Below are positions 55,550 through 64,000 of a DNA stretch of 64,000 nucleotides, piece after piece (the first letter of the stretch is position 1; each line of letters starts with the position of its first letter). Source of the DNA: Myxococcales bacterium. Lineage in GTDB: Bacteria; Myxococcota; UBA727; JABDBI01. The notes beneath the pieces are model-generated. The model searched no databases. It was not told the DNA's origin and was given only the letters and a program-made list of their open reading frames with translations. A program made the translations under genes and the position numbers. The DNA lies in contig CP060221.1 in NCBI GenBank assembly GCA_023898405.1, forward strand, positions 434,001-498,000, written 5' to 3'.

Positions 55550-56473
55550 ATGGAACTAGATATTATCGATTACAATGACATGTCCTTACATAAAGATATT
55601 CTTATTGAAGCACTCAAGAATAAAGGTATTGTTGGGGTTCGAAATATTCCTGGCTTTAAAGAAAACTCCAAAAACTATATTGAAATAGCCCGAAAGTTTT
55701 GTGCGCTTAAAGAAGATATCAAAAATCACTATGCACCCGACCGAGATAAGGGCCAGACCGAAGGCTTTGAAATTGGTGCTGAACAATTTCAAGACAGTGA
55801 AGGCAAATGGCATATCGATGATAAAAAATGTTCTTTTTATGCCTGCATTCCCGATCAAGAAAAAAACATTTGGCCTCAAGAGATTGATCTTAGAAGTGCT
55901 TATTGCGCTCTGGGGGAAATAATGTTTCTTGCTGGCAAAAAAATTTTGAACCTGCTCGACTTAGCTGAGTCGATGGGTTTAAAAAATTACAGCGGCTATG
56001 GGCGCATGCTTCACTATTTAAAAGACACTGACTCTCATAAAAATCAGAGCTATTGGTGCAATCCTCATTATGATCACGGCGTATTTACCGCACTTATGCC
56101 AGCTTATTACTATCAAAACAACAGCTTGGTTGCAGAACCCGATGAAGCGGGGCTTTATGTTATGCCCACATCGCAAGCAAGCTATGAAAAAATCTATGCT
56201 CACGACAAATCGGTCTGTCTCTTTCAAGTAGGACAATTCGGACAACTTGCGAGCAACGACAAAATAAAAGCCACCAAACATTTTGTGAAAAAATCTTACG
56301 AGAATGTAGAGCGTTTTACTTTTGCACTTTTCTTTGAGCCTGATAAAAAAACAAAAATCACATCGCACTCTGTGCTGGCTTTGGATTCTCGTTACCAAGA
56401 CAAACAGCTCGACGGCGCAATCACGTATCAAGATTGGTCGCGTGCTTCTTTTGAAATGTATCGGGTACCTTAA
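55550..56473 (+). CDS. 2-oxoglutarate/Fe(II) oxygenase, isopenicillin-N-synthase-like
   Basis: About 307 residues from MELDIIDYNDMSLHKD, with AGAGGA ahead; the frame is open upstream to 55490. The N-terminal non-haem dioxygenase region (KGIVGVRNIPGFKE, ARKFCALKEDIKNHY) precedes the double-stranded beta-helix with the iron motif HYDHGVF (HxD) and the distal His in ATKHFVKKS. The 2OG-binding Arg is in ENVERFTFALFF. It follows the methyltransferase gene. Its last 405 bases are duplicated at 57945-58349. Confidence 0.85.
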   Translation: MELDIIDYNDMSLHKDILIEALKNKGIVGVRNIPGFKENSKNYIEIARKFCALKEDIKNHYAPDRDKGQTEGFEIGAEQFQDSEGKWHIDDKKCSFYACIPDQEKNIWPQEIDLRSAYCALGEIMFLAGKKILNLLDLAESMGLKNYSGYGRMLHYLKDTDSHKNQSYWCNPHYDHGVFTALMPAYYYQNNSLVAEPDEAGLYVMPTSQASYEKIYAHDKSVCLFQVGQFGQLASNDKIKATKHFVKKSYENVERFTFALFFEPDKKTKITSHSVLALDSRYQDKQLDGAITYQDWSRASFEMYRVP

Positions 56474-56491
56474 ATTTGCTTCACTACTCTC

Positions 56492-57883
56492 TTATTTTTT
56501 ATTTTGATAGAAGAAAGTATAGTCTTTATAATTACCATCTTCATATGAACTTTCAGTATTAGACAAAGTAAATGGACTCAAAAATCTATGAGTTTCCCAT
56601 TTTTTTTGCATAAAGTTAAAGAGTTCAGCTATTAAGTGGATATTTTTTTCGCTGCCTTTAGTTTTAGCAACCAAAGTAAGATCTAAACTAGCATCAGCCG
56701 CACGTTCATACATTATGTGGCCTAAAGGCTTCTTGGTTGCTATATCACGTAGCTTGAATAACGAATTATCATTCCAATTGAAATAATTGCCATTAAAAAT
56801 GGAGTCCTTAATAAAAAAATAAATATTTTCAGAATCAAGGGTAAGCCGCAAGTTCCCTAGCGAAGGAGCACCATAGGACACCTCTCGTTTGTCTTCTGGT
56901 ACTGTTTGGTCAGTAATTCGAACTGAGAAATATCGTGCCGTAGCCCCCCAAGGGTCCAGCATAATAAAAAGTGCCACCAAATAATGTGGTTCATAAAAAC
57001 TTGGCATTGAAGAACACAACTGCTTACCAAGATTAGCAATGACCCATCCATTACCTTGAACTTGTGAGCCAATTCCTTTTTCCATTATTTGTTGTTTCAG
57101 ATTTTCTATCATATCTTCGGATAATTTAAGATCGCTAATACTATTATACTTATAAGTATAAATAAAATTTAATCTAGCAGATTTAATATCTTTTTCAACA
57201 TACTCTACTCCTTCTAAATTATAACCAACAAAGAGCTCATGATAAAAAGAAACTGCTACAGCCAAATCTTTCAAAACTTTTAATGACTCTGCATGCCTTT
57301 CTCTGGCTTTAACCAAGCGTTCACTCGTTGTGTTAGGGCCAAGTCTTATTTCGTATATTATTTCTCGCAATGAGCGCATTATTTTGTTGGCAATATCAAT
57401 ATTAGCAGCGGGTCGTTTTTTCCAAGTGTCTTTAAGAATAAGGTCGACTTCAAGGAAATCATCAAAAAAATAACTATTGGCTATACTATAAAGTGTAGAA
57501 TTCATCCAACATCTATTATCATTACTAATATCGACATAATAATTAATTTTTTTAATATCAGGTTTAAACAGATGCCTATTTTCCTTGGTTATTATACCTG
57601 CATTAAGTAATGCACCATAATTAAGACTTGCTCTTTGCTTAGGTTCAAGCTGCTCTAAATTATTTTTTAATATTTCTAAGTTCTGTTCCTTTGCATACCT
57701 ATAAAATCCTTCAAAATCTCCCTTAAGAAGGGTGTCGTCTATACTATTTTTCAGGGTGTCGTCTATACTATTTTTCGCAGAAGAAATTAATTCAGTGTTT
57801 TTTTGCTTGTCTTTAGAACAGGAAAACAGGGATAAAATTAAAAATAATATAGTAAATTTATTAAATGCAATACAGATTTTCAT
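56492..57883 (-). CDS. lipoprotein, possible papain-fold cysteine protease
   Basis: About 463 residues. MKICIAFNKFTILFLILSLFSC is a lipoprotein-type signal (Cys22). A tandem octapeptide repeat (KNSIDDTL twice, 24-bp DNA duplication) follows. The centre has DNRCWMNSTLYSIAN with Cys125, like a nucleophile at the head of a helix. Farther on is EPHYLVALFIMLDPWG, with His300 ten residues before Asp310. Cys-helix then His-strand-Asp/Asn is the order of papain-like proteases and deubiquitinases. The frame upstream to 57913 lacks support. It lies between two copies of the oxygenase 3' end. The protease call is inference from motifs. Confidence 0.6.
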   Translation of the reverse strand: MKICIAFNKFTILFLILSLFSCSKDKQKNTELISSAKNSIDDTLKNSIDDTLLKGDFEGFYRYAKEQNLEILKNNLEQLEPKQRASLNYGALLNAGIITKENRHLFKPDIKKINYYVDISNDNRCWMNSTLYSIANSYFFDDFLEVDLILKDTWKKRPAANIDIANKIMRSLREIIYEIRLGPNTTSERLVKARERHAESLKVLKDLAVAVSFYHELFVGYNLEGVEYVEKDIKSARLNFIYTYKYNSISDLKLSEDMIENLKQQIMEKGIGSQVQGNGWVIANLGKQLCSSMPSFYEPHYLVALFIMLDPWGATARYFSVRITDQTVPEDKREVSYGAPSLGNLRLTLDSENIYFFIKDSIFNGNYFNWNDNSLFKLRDIATKKPLGHIMYERAADASLDLTLVAKTKGSEKNIHLIAELFNFMQKKWETHRFLSPFTLSNTESSYEDGNYKDYTFFYQNKK

Positions 57884-57944
57884 TTGCAATACCCAGGAAA
57901 AATATCCAAACAAGAATATTTGCTAAACAGAATCCTGTCAACAA

Positions 57945-58349
57945 TATGATCACGGCGTATTTACCGCACTTATGCCAGCTTATTACTATCAAAATAATAG
58001 TTTAGTTGTGGAGCCCGAAGAAGCGGGGCTCTATGTCATGCCCACATCGCAAGCAAGTTATGAAAAAATCTATGCTCACGACAAATCGGTCTGTCTCTTT
58101 CAAGTAGGACAATTCGGACAACTTGCGAGCAACGACAAAATAAAAGCCACCAAACATTTTGTGAAAAAATCTTACGAGAATGTAGAGCGTTTTACTTTTG
58201 CACTTTTCTTTGAGCCTGATAAAAAAACAAAAATCACATCGCACTCTGTGCTGGCTTTGGATTCTCGTTACCAAGACAAACAGCTCGACGGCGCAATCAC
58301 GTATCAAGATTGGTCATGTGCTTCTTTTGAGCTTTATCGGGCGCCTTAG
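57945..58349 (+). pseudogene. duplicated 3' half of the 2OG-Fe(II) oxygenase
   Basis: 405 bases nearly identical to 56069-56473, starting at the second half of the iron-binding HxD motif (YDHGVFTA) and running to the stop. The first iron His and the N-terminal half are missing, so no active enzyme is possible. Differences are few (VVEPEE for VAEPDE, CASFELYRAP for RASFEMYRVP), so the duplication is recent. Confidence 0.92.
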
Positions 58350-58468
58350 GGCATCTTGTGCATAGCTCGACTTTTGTTGAGGCGCATGGGAAGAACAGCC
58401 AAGGGAAAGGTCTAGCTACAGGATAACGGCAATTTTATAACAGGGTGATTTATTCTTTGTAAACAAAA

Positions 58469-59890
58469 CTAAACCCCCACATTCCCACCCACGAGGTATT
58501 CTGTATGCAAATTTAATAGTATATGCTTCAGAAATCCACCCATGATTTCCTCATCTAGGCAAATCTTTTCCATAAGTTCTACTTTAAGTTTATCCTTCTT
58601 TCTGTCTGCATTTATGAAGGATTCTATTGATTTAGTCTCCCCGGAACTTAGACCCTTCTCTATCTCAAATAATTTATCAGCAGTTTCACTTACTAATTGT
58701 CTTATTTTTTCTTTAGTATTTTCTGACGCAATTAGAGCTCTTCCTAATATGTCTATCACTGATTTCCAGGTCACCGTTTCAGGCGGTTTCCACTTATATT
58801 CTGCTGTGAAATACTCCGCCTCCAATTTGGCATTTTCCCCTATTTCCATAAGACGCCATTTTATTGACTTTACTATGGCCTCTTTTCTCTCAAACTTATC
58901 TCTGCGTTGTTGCTCTTCAATAATTTGCGCCTGTGCTTGTCTCATCTGCTCTTGCAATTGCTTTAGCTGTTGAGCAGCTTCTTCACGTCTACGTCTCTCT
59001 TCTTCCTGAAATATCCGGACCGTTCTCTCCCGGTTGCTCAACTCTTTCCTTGCTGCTGCTTCTTTTTTTTCTTGGTCCTTTATCTGTTGCTGAGCTAAGG
59101 CCTTGTCCCGCGCCATTTTTCTTTTTACCAAGTCCAGATTTTGTACTCCAACAGGGAAAACATTTCTATTATCAAGAAAAAAGCAATGACTATCTTGATA
59201 AATGAACTGATTTAATTCTTCGCTAATAGTTAGAAACTGAGTTAATTCGTCATCAAGATCCCGATCCCTACCAACAAAAATAATACTTTGCGTTTTATGC
59301 CGACCGGAATTTATTTGGTCTATGATAACTTTTCTTGCTGATGCATCTTGCAACAAATGTCTTTCTTTCGTTGTTATTTGATTAACGATTACGTTGAATG
59401 ATTTTCCTTTTTGATTAATAGCGTTCATGACTTTGTTTATTGTTTTAATGTCTTCATCTCTAACTTTTCCAGCATTTAGAGTTATTACAAAAAAAATGCG
59501 ATAAGGACCGTTCAATTTCAGAGCTTTTTCAATTTCTCTTGCGGATAAATTACTGATCTTAGTATCGGCCAAGCCGGGAGTATCTATGTAAAGCCGTCCT
59601 TCATGGAGGCAGTGCTGAAAAGATTTAGTTAGACCGGTGCCTGCACTAATGCCTGATGCAGTTACCTCTTTACCTACAAGCGAATTAATAAGAGTACTTT
59701 TTCCAACTCCTGGGTTTCCAACAAACAATACATATTCTTCGGCCTTCAATTTCTTACAATCGAATATATTAGGGCAACAGGAAAAAATTTCAGAGACGAC
59801 CCCCATGACTTCAAGCGCGGCTTCACAAGTATGAGCTTGGTTAAAATATAAACTCAGCATCATTGAAACAATTATTAAGAATAAATTCAT
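58469..59890 (-). CDS. exported GIMAP/AIG1-like GTPase with coiled coil
   Basis: A 473-residue protein. The N-terminus MNLFLIIVSMMLSLYFNQA is a signal peptide. A short Cys-rich segment (SCCPNIFDC) precedes the G domain: P-loop GNPGVGKST (58-66), TGLTKSF for the switch Thr, DTPGLAD (103-109) and VNQIT as the likely base-recognition motif. The spacing and KALKLNGPYRIFFVITL resemble AIG1/GIMAP GTPases. Residues about 265-370 are a charged coiled coil rich in Gln/Glu/Arg, and a helical domain follows. A paralogue lies at 61547-62734. GTP is not available in the periplasm, so an extracellular or host-cell site is inferred. Confidence 0.82.
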   Translation of the reverse strand: MNLFLIIVSMMLSLYFNQAHTCEAALEVMGVVSEIFSCCPNIFDCKKLKAEEYVLFVGNPGVGKSTLINSLVGKEVTASGISAGTGLTKSFQHCLHEGRLYIDTPGLADTKISNLSAREIEKALKLNGPYRIFFVITLNAGKVRDEDIKTINKVMNAINQKGKSFNVIVNQITTKERHLLQDASARKVIIDQINSGRHKTQSIIFVGRDRDLDDELTQFLTISEELNQFIYQDSHCFFLDNRNVFPVGVQNLDLVKRKMARDKALAQQQIKDQEKKEAAARKELSNRERTVRIFQEEERRRREEAAQQLKQLQEQMRQAQAQIIEEQQRRDKFERKEAIVKSIKWRLMEIGENAKLEAEYFTAEYKWKPPETVTWKSVIDILGRALIASENTKEKIRQLVSETADKLFEIEKGLSSGETKSIESFINADRKKDKLKVELMEKICLDEEIMGGFLKHILLNLHTEYLVGGNVGV

Positions 59891-60105
59891 TGCTCGTCAT
59901 CCCTACCAGTTATTACCAAGCTCATCAAAACAAATCTCTGATTTTGTCGTTGAATATAAGAGATATATTTATTTTTCAATTACTAACACTTACAAAAACG
60001 ACCCCATAGATTTTTTAAATAGCGATGTAAAATACTCAAAATTTGAATAACGAAATATAATTTAGAAATTGAAACGACCGTTACAATAATTTGGCTCATG
60101 TTTTT

Positions 60106-61413
60106 CTAATAATTTAAACGCAATCCTGCAAACCCACTAAAATTAGAAGTATTTTCTTTAAAAAGAGCGCTAATATTTCGCTCTCCATAAAGGGAGTACC
60201 CATTGTGGAAATACAAAGCGGCAAAATAAGAAAAACGTCGCCAAAAACTAGTATGCCTATCGTTAAAAGGCTCCCAATCTGCGCTAACACTGCCACCAAC
60301 ACCTTTAGCTATAACAATATCGGCACACAACCATAAGCTGTTGAGAGAAGGATTAAGTGAGGCCACATCAAAACGCACCATCGGGGTCAGCTGATGAACA
60401 GGCTCACCTTTCCATATAAGCTCATAAGCTACATCAAAAAATAAGCTATCGCTAAAGCGGTAACCAGATACGAATTCTAACGAAAGACCTTTGGCGTTTA
60501 TATAACTATTTATATCGGGTATGCGTACATTAAAAAGCTCAGGCGAAGATACTCGGGCATCACCATGAGCGATGTAATCATAATAACCTTTTAATAAGGC
60601 ATAGCTTGTTCCACTTATGAGCGATAACAGCGACTGAAGTTCTATATCTCCGTGCGTGATTGAATAACCTTTGTTTTGATACCCCTTTATAACAGCACTG
60701 ATATCACTAGATCCCACAGATAATAAAGCATTATGTCGCCTGTCCAACAAAGAATAAACAAAACCTGAAACCTTATTCATGAAATAGTGGAGAGTTTGGC
60801 TGATATGGCCTCTCTGACTATATATACCATGTGCAATTTTCTTAGCAAACAGCGACTGATTATTAAGACCTGCTGCCGAAGTGATAATTGTGGTGCTACC
60901 GATCCCCCAATACTCACTTAACTTGGAATTAACTCGAGGAGCACCTTGATGAGAAGTCCATGCAGATCCTGTGCCAGGAAAAAAGAAAGGAGGAGTTATA
61001 AGTCGAGCCAAACCAAGCAGCCAATAATTCGGAATAGCACTGACTGTTTTACCAAAAGCCTGAGTCCTGTAGCTATAGTTTTGTCCAAAAGCATATGCGG
61101 CCCGGGCATGTCCGAACTCGTGGAAAGGAATCGCCAAAGAAAAAGTAAACCAATATGATAACGGCAATTCTAAAGTTGCAATAAGTAGCCTCGCACCCCA
61201 ACTTTTATTGATAGAACTAGTGGCAACATCAAAAAGTGCGCCATAGGACTCAAGTGCGCTTATAGGAAAATCAACCAATCCCTCGTTGGAGTTAAATATT
61301 TTTTCTGCATAGGCTGTTGAAAAAGTAAAACTTCGCTGCGGATTTGAATAATCTTGAGCATTGCCTATCGAAGAACAAAGCAAACCAGAAATTATCAGTA
61401 TAAGTGAGTACAA
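60106..61413 (-). CDS. exported HExxH protein with outer-membrane-like C-terminus
   Basis: About 435 residues from TTG at 61413, chosen because GAAGGA lies seven bases ahead and the product then begins with a signal peptide (YSLILIISGLLCSSIGNA). An ATG at 61464 is in frame without a ribosome site. Two hydrophobic segments flank the metallopeptidase-like FHEFGHARAAYAFG. The last 170 residues alternate like beta strands (LSLEFVSGYRF, LFFDVAYELIW, SVSADWEPF) and end in SGFAGLRLNY, like the closing strand of a barrel. It lies between the two exported GTPase genes, same strand. No family is recognised. Confidence 0.65.
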   Translation of the reverse strand: MYSLILIISGLLCSSIGNAQDYSNPQRSFTFSTAYAEKIFNSNEGLVDFPISALESYGALFDVATSSINKSWGARLLIATLELPLSYWFTFSLAIPFHEFGHARAAYAFGQNYSYRTQAFGKTVSAIPNYWLLGLARLITPPFFFPGTGSAWTSHQGAPRVNSKLSEYWGIGSTTIITSAAGLNNQSLFAKKIAHGIYSQRGHISQTLHYFMNKVSGFVYSLLDRRHNALLSVGSSDISAVIKGYQNKGYSITHGDIELQSLLSLISGTSYALLKGYYDYIAHGDARVSSPELFNVRIPDINSYINAKGLSLEFVSGYRFSDSLFFDVAYELIWKGEPVHQLTPMVRFDVASLNPSLNSLWLCADIVIAKGVGGSVSADWEPFNDRHTSFWRRFSYFAALYFHNGYSLYGERNISALFKENTSNFSGFAGLRLNY

Positions 61414-61546
61414 TGGAATTTCCTTCGATAAAAATGAACAAGAATTAAAATTGCTCAGCGACATCGGTCAATATTTAAAGCTAACTATTAAAATCTACAA
61501 AGCACCGCCCACATGATCTGGGCGGCGTCATATCACAGAAAAATTG

Positions 61547-62734
61547 CTAAGATATCCGGCATACACCTTCATTAGCTCTTCTTTCAGCCTCAGCTCTTCT
61601 CACCTGTTCAACCCGAAGCTCACCATCTTTCTTGGCAGCCTCGAGCTTAGCCTTTGTTATTTCGCTCTGAGCTTGCCTGTCTCTCTCAATCATTTCTTCA
61701 GTGTATTTTTTAAAGCTTTTTTCAGTTTCTCGCACTTGAGCTGCCGCTACTTCCCGAAATTCTTGATTGCTCTTTCGCAAGCTATCGATTTGGTTATCAT
61801 GACGCTGCTGCATTGTTTTCATTTCTGCTTTATTATCAGCATCCTGCTTTCTCAGCACCTCCTCAGTCTCATATTTAAACTTCTGTATATCCACTTCAGC
61901 CTGCATTTTTGCTTGCGTGGCCTCTGCCTTAGCACGCTCTAGCCCAATTTGTACTTGACTCATCTGCTCAAAAAGATTGCGATATCTCTCATTGCCTTCT
62001 TTAATCTGTTTTTGCAAAAGCACCATTTCTTCTTGATGTTTAGCCATCAAAGCTTCGTACTGGTCTATCTCGATCGTGCCCACTTCCTCACTAGCGATTT
62101 CAATGGAGTTACTCTTTTCATAAATAAAATCGTACAGAGCTGCATCTATTTCTATAAACTCACTCTCTTCGTCTTCGATGCGTCTATCACTGACAATGTG
62201 CGTAACAAAATTAATTTTTGTCTTATGACTTCCAGAGTTTATCTGCTCAAATATAGAACCCATCGCAACAGGATCTTTGGTGTACATTCTTTCTTCTTTC
62301 TTTGTGAGCTGATTGATGATCACATTAAAGCCCACAGACTTGGATTTGATGGCTTCCATGACTGTATTTATTGTTGTTACATCTTCAGGCTTTACTCTTC
62401 CTTGTTGTAAGGTCATGACAAAAAATATTCGATAGGTGCCATTTTGTTTTAGTGCTTTTTCAATCTCTCTGGCTGCTTGTTCTCGCATCTGTACATCAGC
62501 AAGACCAGGGGTATCCATATAATAGTTCCCTTCGTGCTCATAGCCACTGAAGAATTTAGTTAAGCCAACAGCAGCACTCACCCCTGATGCAGCTACATTT
62601 TTGCCTACAAGAGAGTTAATCAAAGTGCTCTTGCCTACCCCGGGGTTACCTATAAAGATGAGATTCTCAGATTTACCGAATACTGTTTGGCAAAGTGAAA
62701 ACAGCATAAAAACTATGCTCAAAAAATATTTCAT
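61547..62734 (-). CDS. exported GIMAP/AIG1-like GTPase with coiled coil, paralogue
   Basis: A 395-residue protein from the ATG at 62734 (GGAGTTGGAG ahead). Signal peptide MKYFLSIVFMLFSLCQTVFG with a good cleavage site, then directly the G domain: GNPGVGKST (29-37), GLTKFF, MDTPGLAD (73-80) and INQLTKKEE. The G domain is clearly homologous to 58469-59890 (TLINSLVGK, AREIEKALK, YRIFFVMTL). From about residue 210 to the end it is one long coiled coil (KAEATQAKMQAEVDIQKF...) that ends in NEGVCRIS. The C-terminal helical domain of the paralogue is absent. Confidence 0.83.
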   Translation of the reverse strand: MKYFLSIVFMLFSLCQTVFGKSENLIFIGNPGVGKSTLINSLVGKNVAASGVSAAVGLTKFFSGYEHEGNYYMDTPGLADVQMREQAAREIEKALKQNGTYRIFFVMTLQQGRVKPEDVTTINTVMEAIKSKSVGFNVIINQLTKKEERMYTKDPVAMGSIFEQINSGSHKTKINFVTHIVSDRRIEDEESEFIEIDAALYDFIYEKSNSIEIASEEVGTIEIDQYEALMAKHQEEMVLLQKQIKEGNERYRNLFEQMSQVQIGLERAKAEATQAKMQAEVDIQKFKYETEEVLRKQDADNKAEMKTMQQRHDNQIDSLRKSNQEFREVAAAQVRETEKSFKKYTEEMIERDRQAQSEITKAKLEAAKKDGELRVEQVRRAEAERRANEGVCRIS

Positions 62735-62895
62735 CTCCAACTCCAAATTATACCTGATTAAGTTTTCAAATCTTTAAAGCTCTTTACGTCGCTAGCTAAA
62801 AAATTCTATGGAGCATTTATATAAATTATCCATTCACAATCTTGATGCACTTTCATCTAACTGAGGCTCAAAAAATTGTTATTAATGAAAGATTA

Positions 62896-63999
62896 TTATA
62901 AACCCTTTCCTCGACCCACACACTGGGCTTTGCTTTCACTGGTGATGTAGCAGCTGATCTCATTGCCAGCGACAATAGACTTAACCCCTTTTAGATTTGC
63001 AGGAATCTGCAGCTGCCCTTTGCTCTTCCATCCCCAACATCTCGCTTCATCATCATCTTGCAAGATGGCACAGCTATGGTTAAACCCCACCGACACACTC
63101 TTGACAGGTTTTTTCTCTACATCCTTTGGAATTTTCATTTCACCATTTTTGTAATGCGGTCCCGAACAAACCAAGCTCTGTCTCCCTGCGATAATGTAGC
63201 AACGATCAAGACCTGTTAGGTCAAATTTTTGCGATGCTGCGACACGGAACATAGCAAAACCCGCCCCTAACTCCCCTCCTCTTCTCCATCCTGAGCTTTC
63301 ATACGCATACAAACCTGCCCAATTGTCTTCATAGAGAATTTCGATGAGCCTATCTTGATTGACAGCAAGCTCCAGCGCTCTTAGATTTTTTGGTGCCATA
63401 CCAGCAATTTCGGTTATTCGCTGATTATCACCATCGCAAAAAACCTTGCCATCTTGGTAGATACCGCAGATGTTTTTACCAAAGGGGTAAAGCTTCAGCA
63501 GTTTTTTGCTAAATGTCGGTATTGGATCTTTTTTTCCTTCGGTAAAACATATCCCTTCGCCCCCCTTTAATACCCCGCAAACACGATCTCCTTGAGTTTC
63601 AACATGAATAAATTTTCTCGTCTCATGGGGAAGAATTTCATATTTTCCTCCTCGTCTATGCATGCACCAAAGTTCATCTTGTTTATCAATGACGCAAACA
63701 TAATCGTCCGCCTTTATCTGCTTAACCTTTTTAAGCTTGACCGGCAGATCGGGCAACTCACTCGACCAACGCTCCATGCAGACATCAACATTCCAAGCGC
63801 AAGAATAAGACCATAACTCACATTCCTTTTGTTTTACGAAATCACATTTGCTCTTCTTGCTTCGCTGGCGCAGAGGGGTCGATGGCTGAGAAAGTCCTCC
63901 TGATTTAAAGCTTTTATCACTAAGAGAGTCTCCCGTGACGCGATGAGGCCTCAGACTGTAATCACACCCGCACACTAAAATGAGCAGCGCGATTAACAC
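62896..63999 (-). CDS. lipoprotein with RCC1-like repeats (5' end at window edge)
   Basis: At least 367 residues. GTG at 63999 gives MLIALLILVCGCDYS, a lipoprotein signal, but the true start may lie outside the window. The mature part is Cys-rich (KCDFVKQKECELWSYSCAWNVDVC) and then carries RCC1-like beta-propeller repeats: DYVCVIDKQDELWCMH, DRVCGVLKGGEGICF, KNICGIYQDGKVFCDG and HSCAILQDDDEARCWGWKSK with GQLQIP. Paired cysteines within the blades suggest disulphides. RCC1 propellers are protein-interaction platforms. Exported versions are common in myxobacteria-like genomes. Confidence 0.75.
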   Translation of the reverse strand: MLIALLILVCGCDYSLRPHRVTGDSLSDKSFKSGGLSQPSTPLRQRSKKSKCDFVKQKECELWSYSCAWNVDVCMERWSSELPDLPVKLKKVKQIKADDYVCVIDKQDELWCMHRRGGKYEILPHETRKFIHVETQGDRVCGVLKGGEGICFTEGKKDPIPTFSKKLLKLYPFGKNICGIYQDGKVFCDGDNQRITEIAGMAPKNLRALELAVNQDRLIEILYEDNWAGLYAYESSGWRRGGELGAGFAMFRVAASQKFDLTGLDRCYIIAGRQSLVCSGPHYKNGEMKIPKDVEKKPVKSVSVGFNHSCAILQDDDEARCWGWKSKGQLQIPANLKGVKSIVAGNEISCYITSESKAQCVGRGKGL

Positions 64000-64000
64000 A

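Overview
The window is AT-rich (by eye roughly 38-40% GC) DNA from a Gram-negative bacterium. Lipoprotein signals, an MCE/ABC lipid-transport pair, IHF, MerR, the omega subunit and an SspB-type ClpXP adaptor next to ssrA all point that way. The SspB resembles the form I associate with the former Deltaproteobacteria (Myxococcota/Bdellovibrionota). Mevalonate kinase and class II HMG-CoA reductase show isoprenoid synthesis through mevalonate. Many insertion sequences, several decayed genes and an unusual number of secreted proteins of unknown function suggest a host-associated or symbiotic lifestyle. The taxonomic placement is inference.

Layout. 1-20.7 kb is the conserved part. It holds a C-terminal processing protease, MlaD/MlaF-like genes, rpoZ-sspB divergent from ssrA (tmRNA), a thioesterase, a MerR regulator and ihfA. 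Then comes the conserved translation cluster, all on the minus strand: thrS-infC-rpmI-rplT-pheS-pheT, with ihfA after it as in enterobacteria. It is followed by tRNA-Val and a mevalonate kinase operon. PheT lacks the tRNA-binding OB domain, and ThrS carries an insertion of about 110 residues.

20.8-33.7 kb is an accessory stretch of exported proteins. It includes a 1527-residue HEAT-repeat protein with large internal duplications and an Ala/Asn/Trp tetrapeptide-repeat protein encoded by a 12-bp minisatellite. A protoglobin, an SDR enzyme, an SDR pseudogene and transposase remnants (IS110, IS6) lie among them.

33.9-48.6 kb is a mobile-element graveyard. It holds an IS982 gene with one nonsense codon, an IS4 element split by an IS5 element with a clean 3-bp target duplication, and two IS110 copies in inverted orientation. 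Between the IS110 copies lie a 797-bp Tn3-type element carrying only a resolvase and a truncated integrase. A second IS5 copy with an amber codon sits inside another ORF, and an IS701-like remnant follows. Embedded here are an exported CoiA-like nuclease/DUF5710 fusion and an exported VWA protein.

48.6-64 kb holds a VKOR-DsbA fusion, HMG-CoA reductase, a lipoprotein with an Smr domain, and a methyltransferase plus 2OG-Fe(II) oxygenase pair. The 3' half of the oxygenase is duplicated around a lipoprotein that looks like a papain-fold cysteine protease. Next come two paralogous GIMAP/AIG1-like GTPases, both with Sec signal peptides and long coiled coils, flanking an HExxH protein with an outer-membrane-barrel-like C-terminus. 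This exported GTPase locus is the best candidate for a previously undescribed system, possibly host-directed effectors, because GTP is not expected in the periplasm.
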